DNA from: Paenibacillus sp. FSL H7-0737
GTDB taxonomy: Bacteria > Bacillota > Bacilli > Paenibacillales > Paenibacillaceae
Direction: 5' to 3'
Assembly: GCF_000758545.1 (NCBI RefSeq)
Contig: NZ_CP009279.1
Coordinates: 6,324,001-6,388,000 of the forward strand
DNA: 64,000 nucleotides
Shown here: piece by piece, positions 25,401-34,142 of the stretch
Position numbering within the stretch: the first letter of the stretch is position 1
Layout of the letters: each line of letters begins with the position of its first letter
Position numbers and translations under genes: made by a program
Notes under the pieces: model-generated
The model's database searches: none
What the model was told of the DNA's origin: nothing
What the model saw: the letters and a program-made list of their open reading frames with translations, nothing else

Positions 25401-25443
25401 CAAAAACCACCGCAGAGAAGGCAGCACCCTCCGCGGTGGTTTA
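25401..25443. terminator. Bidirectional terminator between the convergent PLD-type genes
   Basis: ACCACCGC (25406-25413) pairs with GCGGTGGT (25433-25440). The T-run is strong on the minus strand (for cls) and weak on the plus strand. Confidence 0.8.
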
Positions 25444-25456
25444 ATCTGTAATGAAG

Positions 25457-26965
25457 TTATAGTAATGGAGACATTAATCTGGCGGCAGATTCCAGTATAC
25501 GTACCACCATGCGTTTATTCATAAAGGTCTCATGCACAATCTGAGTGGTGGACAATAAATCCCGTTCAAAATCAGCAACAATTCGTGTAACGCTCTCTGT
25601 CTGAAGAAGCAATGCGTTTACCTCAAAGTTAAGATGAAAGCTCCGCATGTCCATGTTTGCTGTACCAATAGTCGCTATTTCACCATCCACGATTAACAGC
25701 TTAGAGTGTATAAAGCCCTTCTCGTATTCATAAATCTTCACTCCAGCCTCCAGCAATGCCGGGAAATAAGAATGCGAAGCCAGAAACGGAATCCATTTAT
25801 CCGGCTTAGCAGGGAATAACAAGCGAACATCTAGACCAGATATAGCCGCTACACGTATCGCAGTCAGGATATCCTCGTCCGGAATGAAATAAGGGCTGGC
25901 AATCCAAACTGATTTCTCAGCTGAGGTGATCATGGAGAAAAATATATTTTTGAGTGCACGGCGTTCATTGTCCGGCCCACTCGCAATGATCTGTACTGCT
26001 CCGTCCCCTGTCATAAAGTGTAGCTGTGGTGTTAGATAATCCTGCTCCAGTATTTTTTCACCTGTAGTATGCATCCAATCTTGCAAGAAGATGATTTGCA
26101 TCGTCCGTACCGCTTCACCTCTAACTAACATATGGGTGTCACGCCAGAATCCATAAGTTTTGCTGCGGCTTAAATATTCATCCCCCACATTCAGTCCACC
26201 CATGAACCCGACATCACCGTCGATGACGACGATTTTTCGGTGATTCCGGTAATTAACCCGGCTAGAGAAAAAGGAGGTGGAATTACCGTACGAAGCCACT
26301 TGTACTCCAGCATCAACCAACTCTTTCAAAAAAGCTTTAGAAAGCTGAAAACTACCCACAGCATCATACATAAATCGGACAGATACACCCGCACGCGCCT
26401 TTGCGATCAGAATCTGTTGAATACGCGTTCCAATGTGATCTGCACGGAAGATGTAATACTCCATATGTATATGGTGCTTCGCTTGTCGCAGCTCTAGCAG
26501 TAATGTTCCAAACGTCTCTTCACCATTGGTAAGGATGCGCGTCTCTGAAGCAAAGGAAATAGGAGTACGCGCTAGAGTCTTGGATAATAATAGTAGTTTT
26601 TGACGCGAGGGGTCAAAGACCGACCAATCTTGATGCGTACGCAAAGCGTCATTCTCAATCCGCTCATAGGCCATAAGATCTCTTTGTGCTTTTTTATCAT
26701 ATTTACGACGTTTAAATACATTCTGTCCAAACAGAAAATAAAAGACCAAACCGAGCACCGGGATCAACGCAAGCAAAAGAATCCATGACATCGTAGTAGA
26801 AGGATTACGGTTCTCCATAAAAATAGCTAAGCTAATTGAAACGACTGTCAGTGTGGAGAAAATACTAATAATTGTTCCAGCAGTACTCCCAAAAATACCA
26901 AAACCAAAATAATAAAATGCTATGAAAGCCCCAATAATAATTATAGATTGAAGTCCTCTTCTCAT
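25457..26965 (-). CDS. cls: Cardiolipin synthase
   Basis: Membrane enzyme that joins two phosphatidylglycerols into cardiolipin, 502 aa. Two N-terminal membrane helices (about residues 5-27 and 35-58; the second reads WILLLALIPVLGLVFYFLFG). Two complete HKD motifs: NHRKIVVIDGDVGFMGGLN near residue 240 and IHSKLLIVDGEIATIGTANMDMRSF near 420. Normal length for the Bacillota family. It converges on the neighbouring PLD-like gene. Confidence 0.96.
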   Translation of the reverse strand: MRRGLQSIIIIGAFIAFYYFGFGIFGSTAGTIISIFSTLTVVSISLAIFMENRNPSTTMSWILLLALIPVLGLVFYFLFGQNVFKRRKYDKKAQRDLMAYERIENDALRTHQDWSVFDPSRQKLLLLSKTLARTPISFASETRILTNGEETFGTLLLELRQAKHHIHMEYYIFRADHIGTRIQQILIAKARAGVSVRFMYDAVGSFQLSKAFLKELVDAGVQVASYGNSTSFFSSRVNYRNHRKIVVIDGDVGFMGGLNVGDEYLSRSKTYGFWRDTHMLVRGEAVRTMQIIFLQDWMHTTGEKILEQDYLTPQLHFMTGDGAVQIIASGPDNERRALKNIFFSMITSAEKSVWIASPYFIPDEDILTAIRVAAISGLDVRLLFPAKPDKWIPFLASHSYFPALLEAGVKIYEYEKGFIHSKLLIVDGEIATIGTANMDMRSFHLNFEVNALLLQTESVTRIVADFERDLLSTTQIVHETFMNKRMVVRILESAARLMSPLL

Positions 26966-27104
26966 ATTGTACCTACCTTCTTATTCATAAAAGCAACACC
27001 AAAATGACACATTTTATATATTACATGAAGAACCTATATCTTCCTAGACAATTACTGTGTAAAAATCTATTTACAACAAAACTGTAACCCTTCTGTTCTG
27101 AAAT

Positions 27105-27133
27105 TTGTAATGACAAGATGGATCGAATATAAT
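27105..27133 (+). promoter_or_regulatory. Promoter of the TetR-RND unit
   Basis: TTGTAA (27105-27110), 17-bp spacer, perfect TATAAT (27128-27133). The inferred start is near 27140, inside the operator-like palindrome that follows. Confidence 0.65.
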
Positions 27134-27137
27134 TATT

Positions 27138-27153
27138 TTGACCGATTAGTCAA
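27138..27153 (+). promoter_or_regulatory. Probable TetR operator
   Basis: TTGAC-N6-GTCAA palindrome that covers the inferred transcription start. The half-site TAGTCA recurs 20 bp downstream (27147 and 27167), i.e. two helical turns away. Autorepression by the adjacent TetR protein is the natural inference. Confidence 0.6.
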
Positions 27154-27192
27154 TTATAGAACTGGGTAGTCAGAAAGGAGGTTATCCCCCCA

Positions 27193-28110
27193 ATGAGCGA
27201 TAAAACTGTGGACAAGCAGGAACAGATTATTAAGATCGCCATGCAATTATTCGCTGTGAAAGGCTCCTCTTCCACGTCCATGCAAGAGATCGCCGAATTA
27301 TGCGGAATTTCGAAGGGAAGCTTGTATCTAGTATTCAAATCCAAAGAAGAACTGGAACGCAGTATTTTTCTCTATTGTTACCGAATGATTCGTGATCCCT
27401 TATTACGTGAAGAGCAAGAAACCCAAAGAACACCGCGTGAGAAGCTTAGGAATCAAATAGAAATTCTACTGAGTCATGTGTACGAATTACGTGAGTTCTT
27501 ACAGCGTCAAATTCAGGAAGTTGCCGGAAAAGGTTTTGATACTGAAGTACCGGAATGGCTGCGTAGAAACAATGCTTCCTTCTTGCGCTGGTTTCAGGTG
27601 AAGATGGAGACCCTTTATGGAAAAGACATCATCCCCTATACCGGAGATTTATGTATTGTAGGTCATGGACTAATCAAGTCATATATTGCGGTTATTTTTC
27701 GTCAGGATACCCACTTGTCCCTTGCCGTTATGGCTGATCATCTAATGAATCTACTAGATATTATTGTAGCTGGTCTTCTTAAAAGTAAGCAGGCTCCTCT
27801 CATCAACTCTACCATTCTTGCAAGCTGGATGGAGGAGAATGAGGAGAGTAAGCGCAAGAATCCACTGCAAATCATTAAGGACATGAAGACTGTGGTCAGT
27901 AAATTAGATAGTTTAGAACCCGAAGAGTCAGCCGATTTGCTGGAATCACTCAACATTCTAGAAGGCGAAGTTCTCTTACCACACCCACGCAAAGCAATCA
28001 TACAGGGGATGTTGTCCAACCTCCAATCCTGCTCAGAGCTCACTACACCATTGGAAGAATTGAGGAAGCTGGTTACCTCTTTTTCAAATCATTCATGCGT
28101 ATTTCGTTAA
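27193..28110 (+). CDS. TetR/AcrR family regulator
   Basis: 305 aa, longer than the usual 190-220 because of an extended C-terminal domain. The helix-turn-helix is TSMQEIAELCGISKGSLYLVFKSKEEL (about residues 28-54). A strong AGGAGG lies 11 nt before the ATG. Located directly upstream of the RND exporter on the same strand (114-bp gap), so it most likely controls that pump and itself in response to an unknown ligand. Confidence 0.9.
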   Translation: MSDKTVDKQEQIIKIAMQLFAVKGSSSTSMQEIAELCGISKGSLYLVFKSKEELERSIFLYCYRMIRDPLLREEQETQRTPREKLRNQIEILLSHVYELREFLQRQIQEVAGKGFDTEVPEWLRRNNASFLRWFQVKMETLYGKDIIPYTGDLCIVGHGLIKSYIAVIFRQDTHLSLAVMADHLMNLLDIIVAGLLKSKQAPLINSTILASWMEENEESKRKNPLQIIKDMKTVVSKLDSLEPEESADLLESLNILEGEVLLPHPRKAIIQGMLSNLQSCSELTTPLEELRKLVTSFSNHSCVFR

Positions 28111-28224
28111 TTGCTCTATAAAGAGTTCGTGAGAGAGAAGAACATGGATAGCGAGTATTATAAATTTTCAAAATGGCGCCCTATTTCGTAAAGAAAAGGC
28201 CCGAGAGGAGCAGAAACAACACTT

Positions 28225-31200
28225 ATGAAAAGCTTAATTAATTTCTCGCTCAGGAACAAATTTGCCATTTGGCTTCTGACGATAATTATTGTATTTGCCG
28301 GTTTGTATAGCGGACTGACAATGAAGCAAGAAACCTTACCTAATATTAGTATACCCTATCTTAGCGTAACAACTATTTATCCGGGGGCTGCACCAGAAGG
28401 CGTCGTTAATGATGTCAGTAAACCGTTGGAGCAAAAGCTGCGCAATGTGGATGGTGTAAAGACAATCACCTCCACTTCTCTGGAGAATGCCTCCAGTATC
28501 CAAATCGAGTTTGATTATGGAACGAATCTGGATAATGCTACAGCAGCTGTTCGCGAAGCGCTGAATGAGGTCTCATTGCCAGACAATGTGCAAAAGCCTT
28601 CCATTTCCCGTTTTAGCCTTAGCTCAATGCCTGTCGTCTCCCTTAGTTTATCGAATGGGGATTCAGAAGATCTCGAGGAACTAACCCGTATTGCCGAGAA
28701 CGATATTCGCCCTGCCCTTGAAGATGTTGAGGGTGTTGCTTCTATTCAAATCTCTGGACAATACGTCAAAGAAGTTTCGCTTAAGTTCAATCAAGAGAAG
28801 CTCAAGCAATACGGACTGACCGAAGATACGGTTAAAGGGATCATTCAAGGCTCTTCTCTCCGTGTTCCACTAGGACTGTTCGAGATGGACAAAGCTCAAA
28901 AGGCAGTTGTCGTGGATGGCAACATCACCACCGTTGAAGATCTTAAAAATGTGACCATTCCAGTAATGCCAACTGGTGCTGCTGGCGCTGGGGCTCCTGG
29001 AGCTGGCGCTGCCGATGCAGGTGCTGGAAGTGCTGCTGGTGCAGGCGCTGTTGGCGGAGCTGCTGGCGGAGCTGCAAATATGGGATTGCCAACCGTGAAG
29101 CTGGGAGAGCTTGCTACAATTGAGGTTGTTGGGAATTCTGAATCGATCTCCCGTACGAATGGTAAAGAATCGATCGGTATCCAGATTGTCAAAGCCAACG
29201 ATGCCAACACTGTTGATGTCGTAAATGGTGTTAAGGACAAAACTGAAGAATTAAAAGCACAATATAAAGGCATTGACCTTACAGTTCTGCTTGACCAAGG
29301 TAAGCCGATTGAGGACTCCGTAAATACAATGTTGTCCAAAGCTGTATTTGGCGCCCTTTTCGCAGTAATTATCATTTTGGTCTTCCTGCGGAATATTCGT
29401 TCGACGATCATTTCTATCATCTCTATTCCTTTATCATTGCTGATCGCAGTATTATGTCTGCGTCAAATGGACATTACGCTTAATATGATGACCCTTGGTG
29501 CGATGACCGTTGCCATCGGACGGGTAGTCGATGACTCGATTGTCGTCATAGAGAACATATACCGGCGACTCTCGTTATCTGGCGAGAAGCTAAAAGGCCG
29601 GGAATTAATCAGTGCAGCCACTCGTGAAATGTTCGTACCAATCATGTCCTCTACGATTGTAACCATCGCGGTATTCTTACCGCTTGCTCTAGTAAGTGGT
29701 ATGGTTGGAGAGCTGTTCTTGCCTTTCGCTTTAACCATGGTCTTCGCCCTGCTCGCTTCGTTGGTAGTTGCGATTACCCTGGTTCCTGCAATGGCACACT
29801 CCCTGTTCCGCAACGGATTGAAAGGTAAGAAGACGCATAGTGAGAAACCAGACAGAATGTCTGCTGGTTACCAAAAAATTCTGAACTGGTGTCTTTCCCA
29901 TAAACTCGTTACGTTCGGAGTAGCGGTTCTGCTCCTTGCGGGCAGCTTGTTCCTGATCAAGCCTATCGGCGTTAGCTTTATGCCTTCCCAAGAGGATAAA
30001 ACGGTTATGCTAACCTACTCACCGAAGGCTGGACAAAGAACTGAAGAAGTTCAAGAACAAGGCCTGAAAGCTGAGAAATATATTTTAGCGCAACAGCATG
30101 TAGATAAAATGCAATATTCCATTGGTGGCGGCGGCCCGATGGGTATGGGCGGATCCAGCAACTCAGGACTCTTTTTCATCGTTTACGATAGTAATACTCC
30201 TGATTTCGAAAATGTAAAAGAGAAGTTGATCGAAGGCTTAACCGCAGAAGTCCCAGATGGTGTGTGGGGCGATATGTCCGCGATGATGAGCGGAGGTATG
30301 GGTGGAAGCACGTTAACCGTGAATGTATTCGGAGACGAACTAGATCAAATTAAGCCGGTAGCGGATGAGATCGCCAAGATCGTACAGGCTGACACCACTA
30401 ATTTCAAGGATGGCGAAACAAGTCTCAAAGAAGCTTACGATCAATATACGATTGTAGCGGATCAAGAAAAGCTTAGCTCCCTTGGACTTACAGCGGGACA
30501 AATTGCGATGAAGCTTGCTCCTGTAGGTACACGTCCAGTACTCACAGAAGTAGAAATGGACGGTAAGAACTACAAAGTCTATATCGAAACTGATAAAGAA
30601 ACGTATAAGAGTATTAAAGAAATGGAAGAGGCTACATTGACTTCGCCACTAGGCATTTCCGTGCCAATCGGGCAAGTCGCTAAAATTGAAAACGGCTCTT
30701 CCCCTGACTCGATTACTCGGATGGACGGTAAAATGAAGGTGGATGTCACTGCCGAGATTATTTCAAGTGACGTCAATAGTGCTTCAAACCTCGTGAAGGA
30801 AAAAATAGATGCTATGGAATTACCTGATGGCGTGACGGTTAGCTTCGGTGGTGTAACCGAGCAGATCAATGACACATTTGGTCAATTAGGTATTGCTATG
30901 GCGGCTGCTATTGCCATCGTATACTTCGTGCTTGTGGTTACGTTTGGCGGTGGATTAGCTCCATTTGCTATCCTGTTCTCACTTCCTTTCACCATTATTG
31001 GGGTACTCGTAGCCCTTCTGATCGCTGGAGAAACCTTAAACGTCTCCTCCCTCATGGGTGCACTGATGTTGATTGGTATCGTAGTCACGAATGCGATTGT
31101 CCTCATCGACCGCGTTATTCATAAGGAAAAAGAAGGAATGACCACACGTCAAGCCTTGCTTGAAGCAGGCGGCACACGTTTACGTCCAATCCTGATGACT

Positions 31201-31389
31201 GCACTTGCAACGATTGGTGCATTGCTGCCACTGGTTACAGGACTTGAAAACAGTGCAGGGATCATCTCCAAGGGGCTAGGTGTTACCGTTATCGGCGGCT
31301 TGATCAGCTCCACACTGCTGACACTTGTAGTAGTGCCAGTCGTGTATGAATTCCTAATGAAATTCCGCAGTAAAAAGGTAATTGACTAG
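28225..31389 (+). CDS. RND family efflux transporter (SwrC/AcrB-like)
   Basis: Proton-driven exporter of the HAE family, 1054 aa, with 12 membrane helices in the 1+5+1+5 layout. The proton-relay pair Asp-Asp is in AIGRVVDDSIVVIENIYRR in helix 4. N terminus: NFSLRNKFAIWLLTIIIVFAGLYSG. Unusual features are an Ala/Gly-rich insertion of about 38 residues (about residues 252-290) and a Met/Gly-rich patch (about 635-700). No membrane-fusion or outer-membrane partner is nearby, as expected for a monoderm. The SwrC relative in B. subtilis exports lipopeptides; the substrate here is unknown. Confidence 0.92.
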   Translation: MKSLINFSLRNKFAIWLLTIIIVFAGLYSGLTMKQETLPNISIPYLSVTTIYPGAAPEGVVNDVSKPLEQKLRNVDGVKTITSTSLENASSIQIEFDYGTNLDNATAAVREALNEVSLPDNVQKPSISRFSLSSMPVVSLSLSNGDSEDLEELTRIAENDIRPALEDVEGVASIQISGQYVKEVSLKFNQEKLKQYGLTEDTVKGIIQGSSLRVPLGLFEMDKAQKAVVVDGNITTVEDLKNVTIPVMPTGAAGAGAPGAGAADAGAGSAAGAGAVGGAAGGAANMGLPTVKLGELATIEVVGNSESISRTNGKESIGIQIVKANDANTVDVVNGVKDKTEELKAQYKGIDLTVLLDQGKPIEDSVNTMLSKAVFGALFAVIIILVFLRNIRSTIISIISIPLSLLIAVLCLRQMDITLNMMTLGAMTVAIGRVVDDSIVVIENIYRRLSLSGEKLKGRELISAATREMFVPIMSSTIVTIAVFLPLALVSGMVGELFLPFALTMVFALLASLVVAITLVPAMAHSLFRNGLKGKKTHSEKPDRMSAGYQKILNWCLSHKLVTFGVAVLLLAGSLFLIKPIGVSFMPSQEDKTVMLTYSPKAGQRTEEVQEQGLKAEKYILAQQHVDKMQYSIGGGGPMGMGGSSNSGLFFIVYDSNTPDFENVKEKLIEGLTAEVPDGVWGDMSAMMSGGMGGSTLTVNVFGDELDQIKPVADEIAKIVQADTTNFKDGETSLKEAYDQYTIVADQEKLSSLGLTAGQIAMKLAPVGTRPVLTEVEMDGKNYKVYIETDKETYKSIKEMEEATLTSPLGISVPIGQVAKIENGSSPDSITRMDGKMKVDVTAEIISSDVNSASNLVKEKIDAMELPDGVTVSFGGVTEQINDTFGQLGIAMAAAIAIVYFVLVVTFGGGLAPFAILFSLPFTIIGVLVALLIAGETLNVSSLMGALMLIGIVVTNAIVLIDRVIHKEKEGMTTRQALLEAGGTRLRPILMTALATIGALLPLVTGLENSAGIISKGLGVTVIGGLISSTLLTLVVVPVVYEFLMKFRSKKVID

Positions 31390-31423
31390 AACACTTGATA
31401 CGAATCAAGTAAACATGCTAAAT

Positions 31424-31476
31424 GAAGAAGCTGTCTCCAAAGTAGTGAATACTACTTATGGAGCAGCTTCTTTTTT
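31424..31476 (+). terminator. Intrinsic terminator of the RND gene
   Basis: GAAGCTG..CTCCA pairs with TGGAG.CAGCTTC, with an inner AGTAGT/ACTACT stem, followed by T6. Confidence 0.88.
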
Positions 31477-31589
31477 ATGGAATGGGCAAAGTAACCCATT
31501 AGACTTTTGTAGGTGGGTGATGAGTGGTTGGACGGGCGGGGGATTGACGATAGGCGATTTGCGATGAATAGTTGTGCGGTGGATAGTGG

Positions 31590-31790
31590 GTCTAAAACTA
31601 ATTAGGGAAAAACTCCCTCTAAATTTTCGATAATCGCTCTAAATTAATGGAATCAGGGAATTTCTCCCTGTAATTTAGCTAATTCACCTGATTTAGCGCC
31701 AAATCAGGTGAATTATAGGGAGGTTTTCCCTAATTACAAGGTTTGTGATCAATAAACTCAGAATTTCAGGGAGAAATTCCCTAACTATTC
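31590..31790. repeat. Nested inverted-repeat cluster in a 550-bp gene-free gap
   Basis: The outer arm TAATTAGGGAAAAACTCCCT (31599-31618) matches, as a reverse complement with one change, AGGGAGGTTTTCCCTAATTA (31717-31736). Inside it a perfect 14-nt arm AATTCACCTGATTT (31681-31694), spacer of 6, then AAATCAGGTGAATT (31701-31714). CAGGGAATTTCTCCCTG (31654-31670) reappears inverted at 31767-31782. AGGGA/TCCCT motifs recur throughout. No coding potential. It resembles a palindromic intergenic repeat or a small non-autonomous element. Confidence 0.75.
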
Positions 31791-31894
31791 TTCTAGACCA
31801 TCAATTGGATCGTCATTTGGGACTTCACTCAGATTTTCATTTACTTGCTCCACTTGGACCCCCATTTAAATCACTATTTACACTTCCACAGCAA

Positions 31895-31924
31895 GAAAAA
31901 CCCGACCTAATTTATAGGCCGGGC
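31895..31924 (-). terminator. Intrinsic terminator of the TorD-like gene
   Basis: On the minus strand CCCGGCCTA (31923-31915) pairs with TAGGTCGGG (31909-31901), then T5. Confidence 0.85.
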
Positions 31925-31941
31925 TCTGTATTATAGTGTTG

Positions 31942-32634
31942 TTATACCATTGCTGTTGCACTGCTCTCCAGCGAAGCTCTCCAGGAACGCAGCATCTGCA
32001 GATCAAGGGGTAGAAACTCAGCGAGCATATGGGAAAGTCCCAAATACAACGTACTATTCGTTGCTGCATTTAACTTCTCACAGAACTGTGGAGTCCATTG
32101 CAGTAAATGATCTTCCAAAAAGGCTACCTGAATATCAAGTAGATCCATAGCACTTCTAATTGAGAAGCTATTGTACAACATCCGCTCATGCATTACTGCC
32201 ATAAATTCCAGCTCAATAGCAATATGATCATCAGCTTCACCATTACATTTGTTAAATACAATTCCTGCGGAAGTATATACATCAGCAAGCACGTTGCAGA
32301 AATCTTCAGAACGACCCAGAATAGCAGCTTCACGTAATTTAAAAGAGCTTACTGTCTGTTCGTGCATAAGCCGTTTATACTCTTGGGTCTCTTTCTCACA
32401 TATATGGGGTAACTTATTCGGTTCCTGACTCAGATAGCGCTTCAGTTCCCGTCCGCCTTCCGTCATCTCTGCAGCAACACTCATCTTGCGATTGCGGCTC
32501 CACTGAGCCACAAGTGAGAGTGATGGTTTTCTGCCCAAAAAATCCACTAAAAGCTGATATATTAATCCCCGACTTTCCAACCAATGGCTAAATGCCTCCG
32601 GCACGGCGAGCGATGGAACAGTTTGCATAGTCAT
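31942..32634 (-). CDS. TorD-family molybdoenzyme chaperone-like protein
   Basis: All-helical protein, 230 aa from the ATG at 32634 (GAGGAGG 9 nt upstream). Features of the TorD/DmsD family include the mid-protein helix with HIAIELEFMAVMHERM and the later FLEDHLLQWTPQFCEKL. Such proteins bind twin-arginine signals and help insert molybdenum cofactor into oxidoreductases. It is divergent from moaA, a molybdenum-cofactor gene, which supports the call. No client oxidoreductase lies in the window. Confidence 0.75.
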   Translation of the reverse strand: MTMQTVPSLAVPEAFSHWLESRGLIYQLLVDFLGRKPSLSLVAQWSRNRKMSVAAEMTEGGRELKRYLSQEPNKLPHICEKETQEYKRLMHEQTVSSFKLREAAILGRSEDFCNVLADVYTSAGIVFNKCNGEADDHIAIELEFMAVMHERMLYNSFSIRSAMDLLDIQVAFLEDHLLQWTPQFCEKLNAATNSTLYLGLSHMLAEFLPLDLQMLRSWRASLESSATAMV

Positions 32635-32941
32635 TTTGCAAATCCTCCTCATTGGGTTTCCCGGTCACACACCGTCACATAATCGACGTGCAATTTCCGG
32701 TATCCTTTCTGTTTTCGCAAAAGTGAACGTAAAAGTAATCCGCACCTAGATTATATCGGATATTAAAAACGCTTTCCGTGAGCATTCTATGACTAATCAC
32801 TTCATTTGTCGTACTTTTGTCACATTTTCGCAAGTCTATTTCGGCTTTGTCATTCTATTTAGTTTGTCCATTATTATGCAATTAAATCACAACCCTCCTT
32901 ATTCAAATAGGGGGAGTTTAACCCGTTCAATAGTTTGCTCA

Positions 32942-32970
32942 TTGACGTACCCGCGAGCGATCTTTAAAAT
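32942..32970 (+). promoter_or_regulatory. Promoter of moaA
   Basis: TTGACG (32942-32947), 17-bp spacer, TAAAAT (32965-32970), about 80 bp before the moaA ATG. The rest of the 415-bp divergent gap (32635-33049) shows no gene. Confidence 0.65.
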
Positions 32971-33049
32971 TCTAAACAAGTATAAATACCTTCGCCTCCT
33001 CTTAAGACGGGAAGCATTCAAAACACCAACAAATGAAGGGAGCAACGCT

Positions 33050-34051
33050 ATGGAGCCGCTGACGGACCCTTTTGGACGTTTACATGACTACATCCGCATT
33101 TCGGTTACCGACCGCTGCAACCTGCGTTGCATTTATTGTATGCCAGCGGAAGGGATGGAATTCCAGCCGCAGGACGAGATTCTGAGCTATGAGGAAATCA
33201 CCGCAGTTGTGGAATCGCTAGCACCACTTGGATTACGCAAGGTACGGCTAACAGGTGGAGAACCTCTTGTACGCAAAGACCTGGAGAAGCTAGTAACTAT
33301 GATATCCGCCATTCCGGGGATCGACGATATTTCACTGACTACGAACGGATTAATGCTTCCAGCTAAAGCAGCGCTGCTAAAAGAAGCCGGGTTGTCACGG
33401 GTGAATATCAGTCTGGACTCTTTACGGCAAGATCGCTTCTCTATGATTACACGCGGCGGTGAGGTCTCCAAGGTACTAAAGGGGATCGAGGCAGCACAAG
33501 CTGCCGGGCTGGAGCCGATCAAGCTTAACGTTGTGTTGATGAAAGGGATTAATGATGACGAGATCAAAGACTTCATCTCCCTTACGTTGAACAGTCCACT
33601 AAATGTACGTTTTATTGAATATATGCCTATCGGAAGTGCTACTGATTCTTGGCGCCAATCCTATCTGCCGCTGGAAACCGTTATAGAAGCTTGTACTGCG
33701 GCCGGCTGGGAAACCGAGGAAGCTGAGATGCCATCTGGTAATGGCCCTTCCCAGAATCGGCGGGTTCTTGGAGCGCAAGGAACGTTCGGATTAATCCATC
33801 CCGTAAGCGATCACTTTTGCGATAACTGCAATCGACTAAGACTAACAGCAGATGGCCATATCAAAGCTTGTCTGTATTGGGAAGATGAGTACAATGTCCG
33901 CCCCCTAATAAGCGATCCCGCAGCAGTGCAGGCCTTATTCCGCAAAGCTCTGGGTAACAAGCCACATAACCACGAAATGGCATTAGCCTTGGAGAAAAAA
34001 GCACAAAGCCACACGCCGACGGCTCGGCGTATGTCTCAAATTGGAGGCTAG
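33050..34051 (+). CDS. moaA: GTP 3',8-cyclase (molybdenum cofactor step 1)
   Basis: Radical-SAM enzyme that converts GTP to 3',8-cyclo-GTP, 333 aa from the ATG at 33050 (GAAGGGAG 7 nt upstream; longer frames have no ribosome site). The first 4Fe-4S cluster cysteines are 23, 27 and 30 in DRCNLRCIYC. The second cluster is CDNCNRLRLTADGHIKACL. The protein ends in Gly-Gly (RRMSQIGG), required for MoaA-MoaC function. It stands alone here; other moa genes are outside the window. Confidence 0.96.
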   Translation: MEPLTDPFGRLHDYIRISVTDRCNLRCIYCMPAEGMEFQPQDEILSYEEITAVVESLAPLGLRKVRLTGGEPLVRKDLEKLVTMISAIPGIDDISLTTNGLMLPAKAALLKEAGLSRVNISLDSLRQDRFSMITRGGEVSKVLKGIEAAQAAGLEPIKLNVVLMKGINDDEIKDFISLTLNSPLNVRFIEYMPIGSATDSWRQSYLPLETVIEACTAAGWETEEAEMPSGNGPSQNRRVLGAQGTFGLIHPVSDHFCDNCNRLRLTADGHIKACLYWEDEYNVRPLISDPAAVQALFRKALGNKPHNHEMALALEKKAQSHTPTARRMSQIGG

Positions 34052-34061
34052 TCTGTCTCAT

Positions 34062-34105
34062 TAAAAACGCCGCTTTCCCCAAGCCATCTGGGAAAAGCGG
34101 CGTTT
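34062..34105. terminator. Bidirectional terminator between moaA and the SLH gene
   Basis: AAACGCCGCTTTCCC (from 34065) pairs with GGGAAAAGCGGCGTTT (34090-34105). A T5 run lies on the minus side. Confidence 0.88.
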
Positions 34106-34142
34106 CATTTAGAGATTGAAGGATAGCCTTCGCCATCCACTA

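Noticed and set aside
31382..31567. 61-codon frame directly after the RND gene
   Set aside because: It runs through the pump's intrinsic terminator hairpin and shows no family features.
31590..31790. Possible CRISPR array
   Set aside because: The repeats are inverted and overlapping, not evenly spaced direct repeats with unique spacers, and no cas genes are present.
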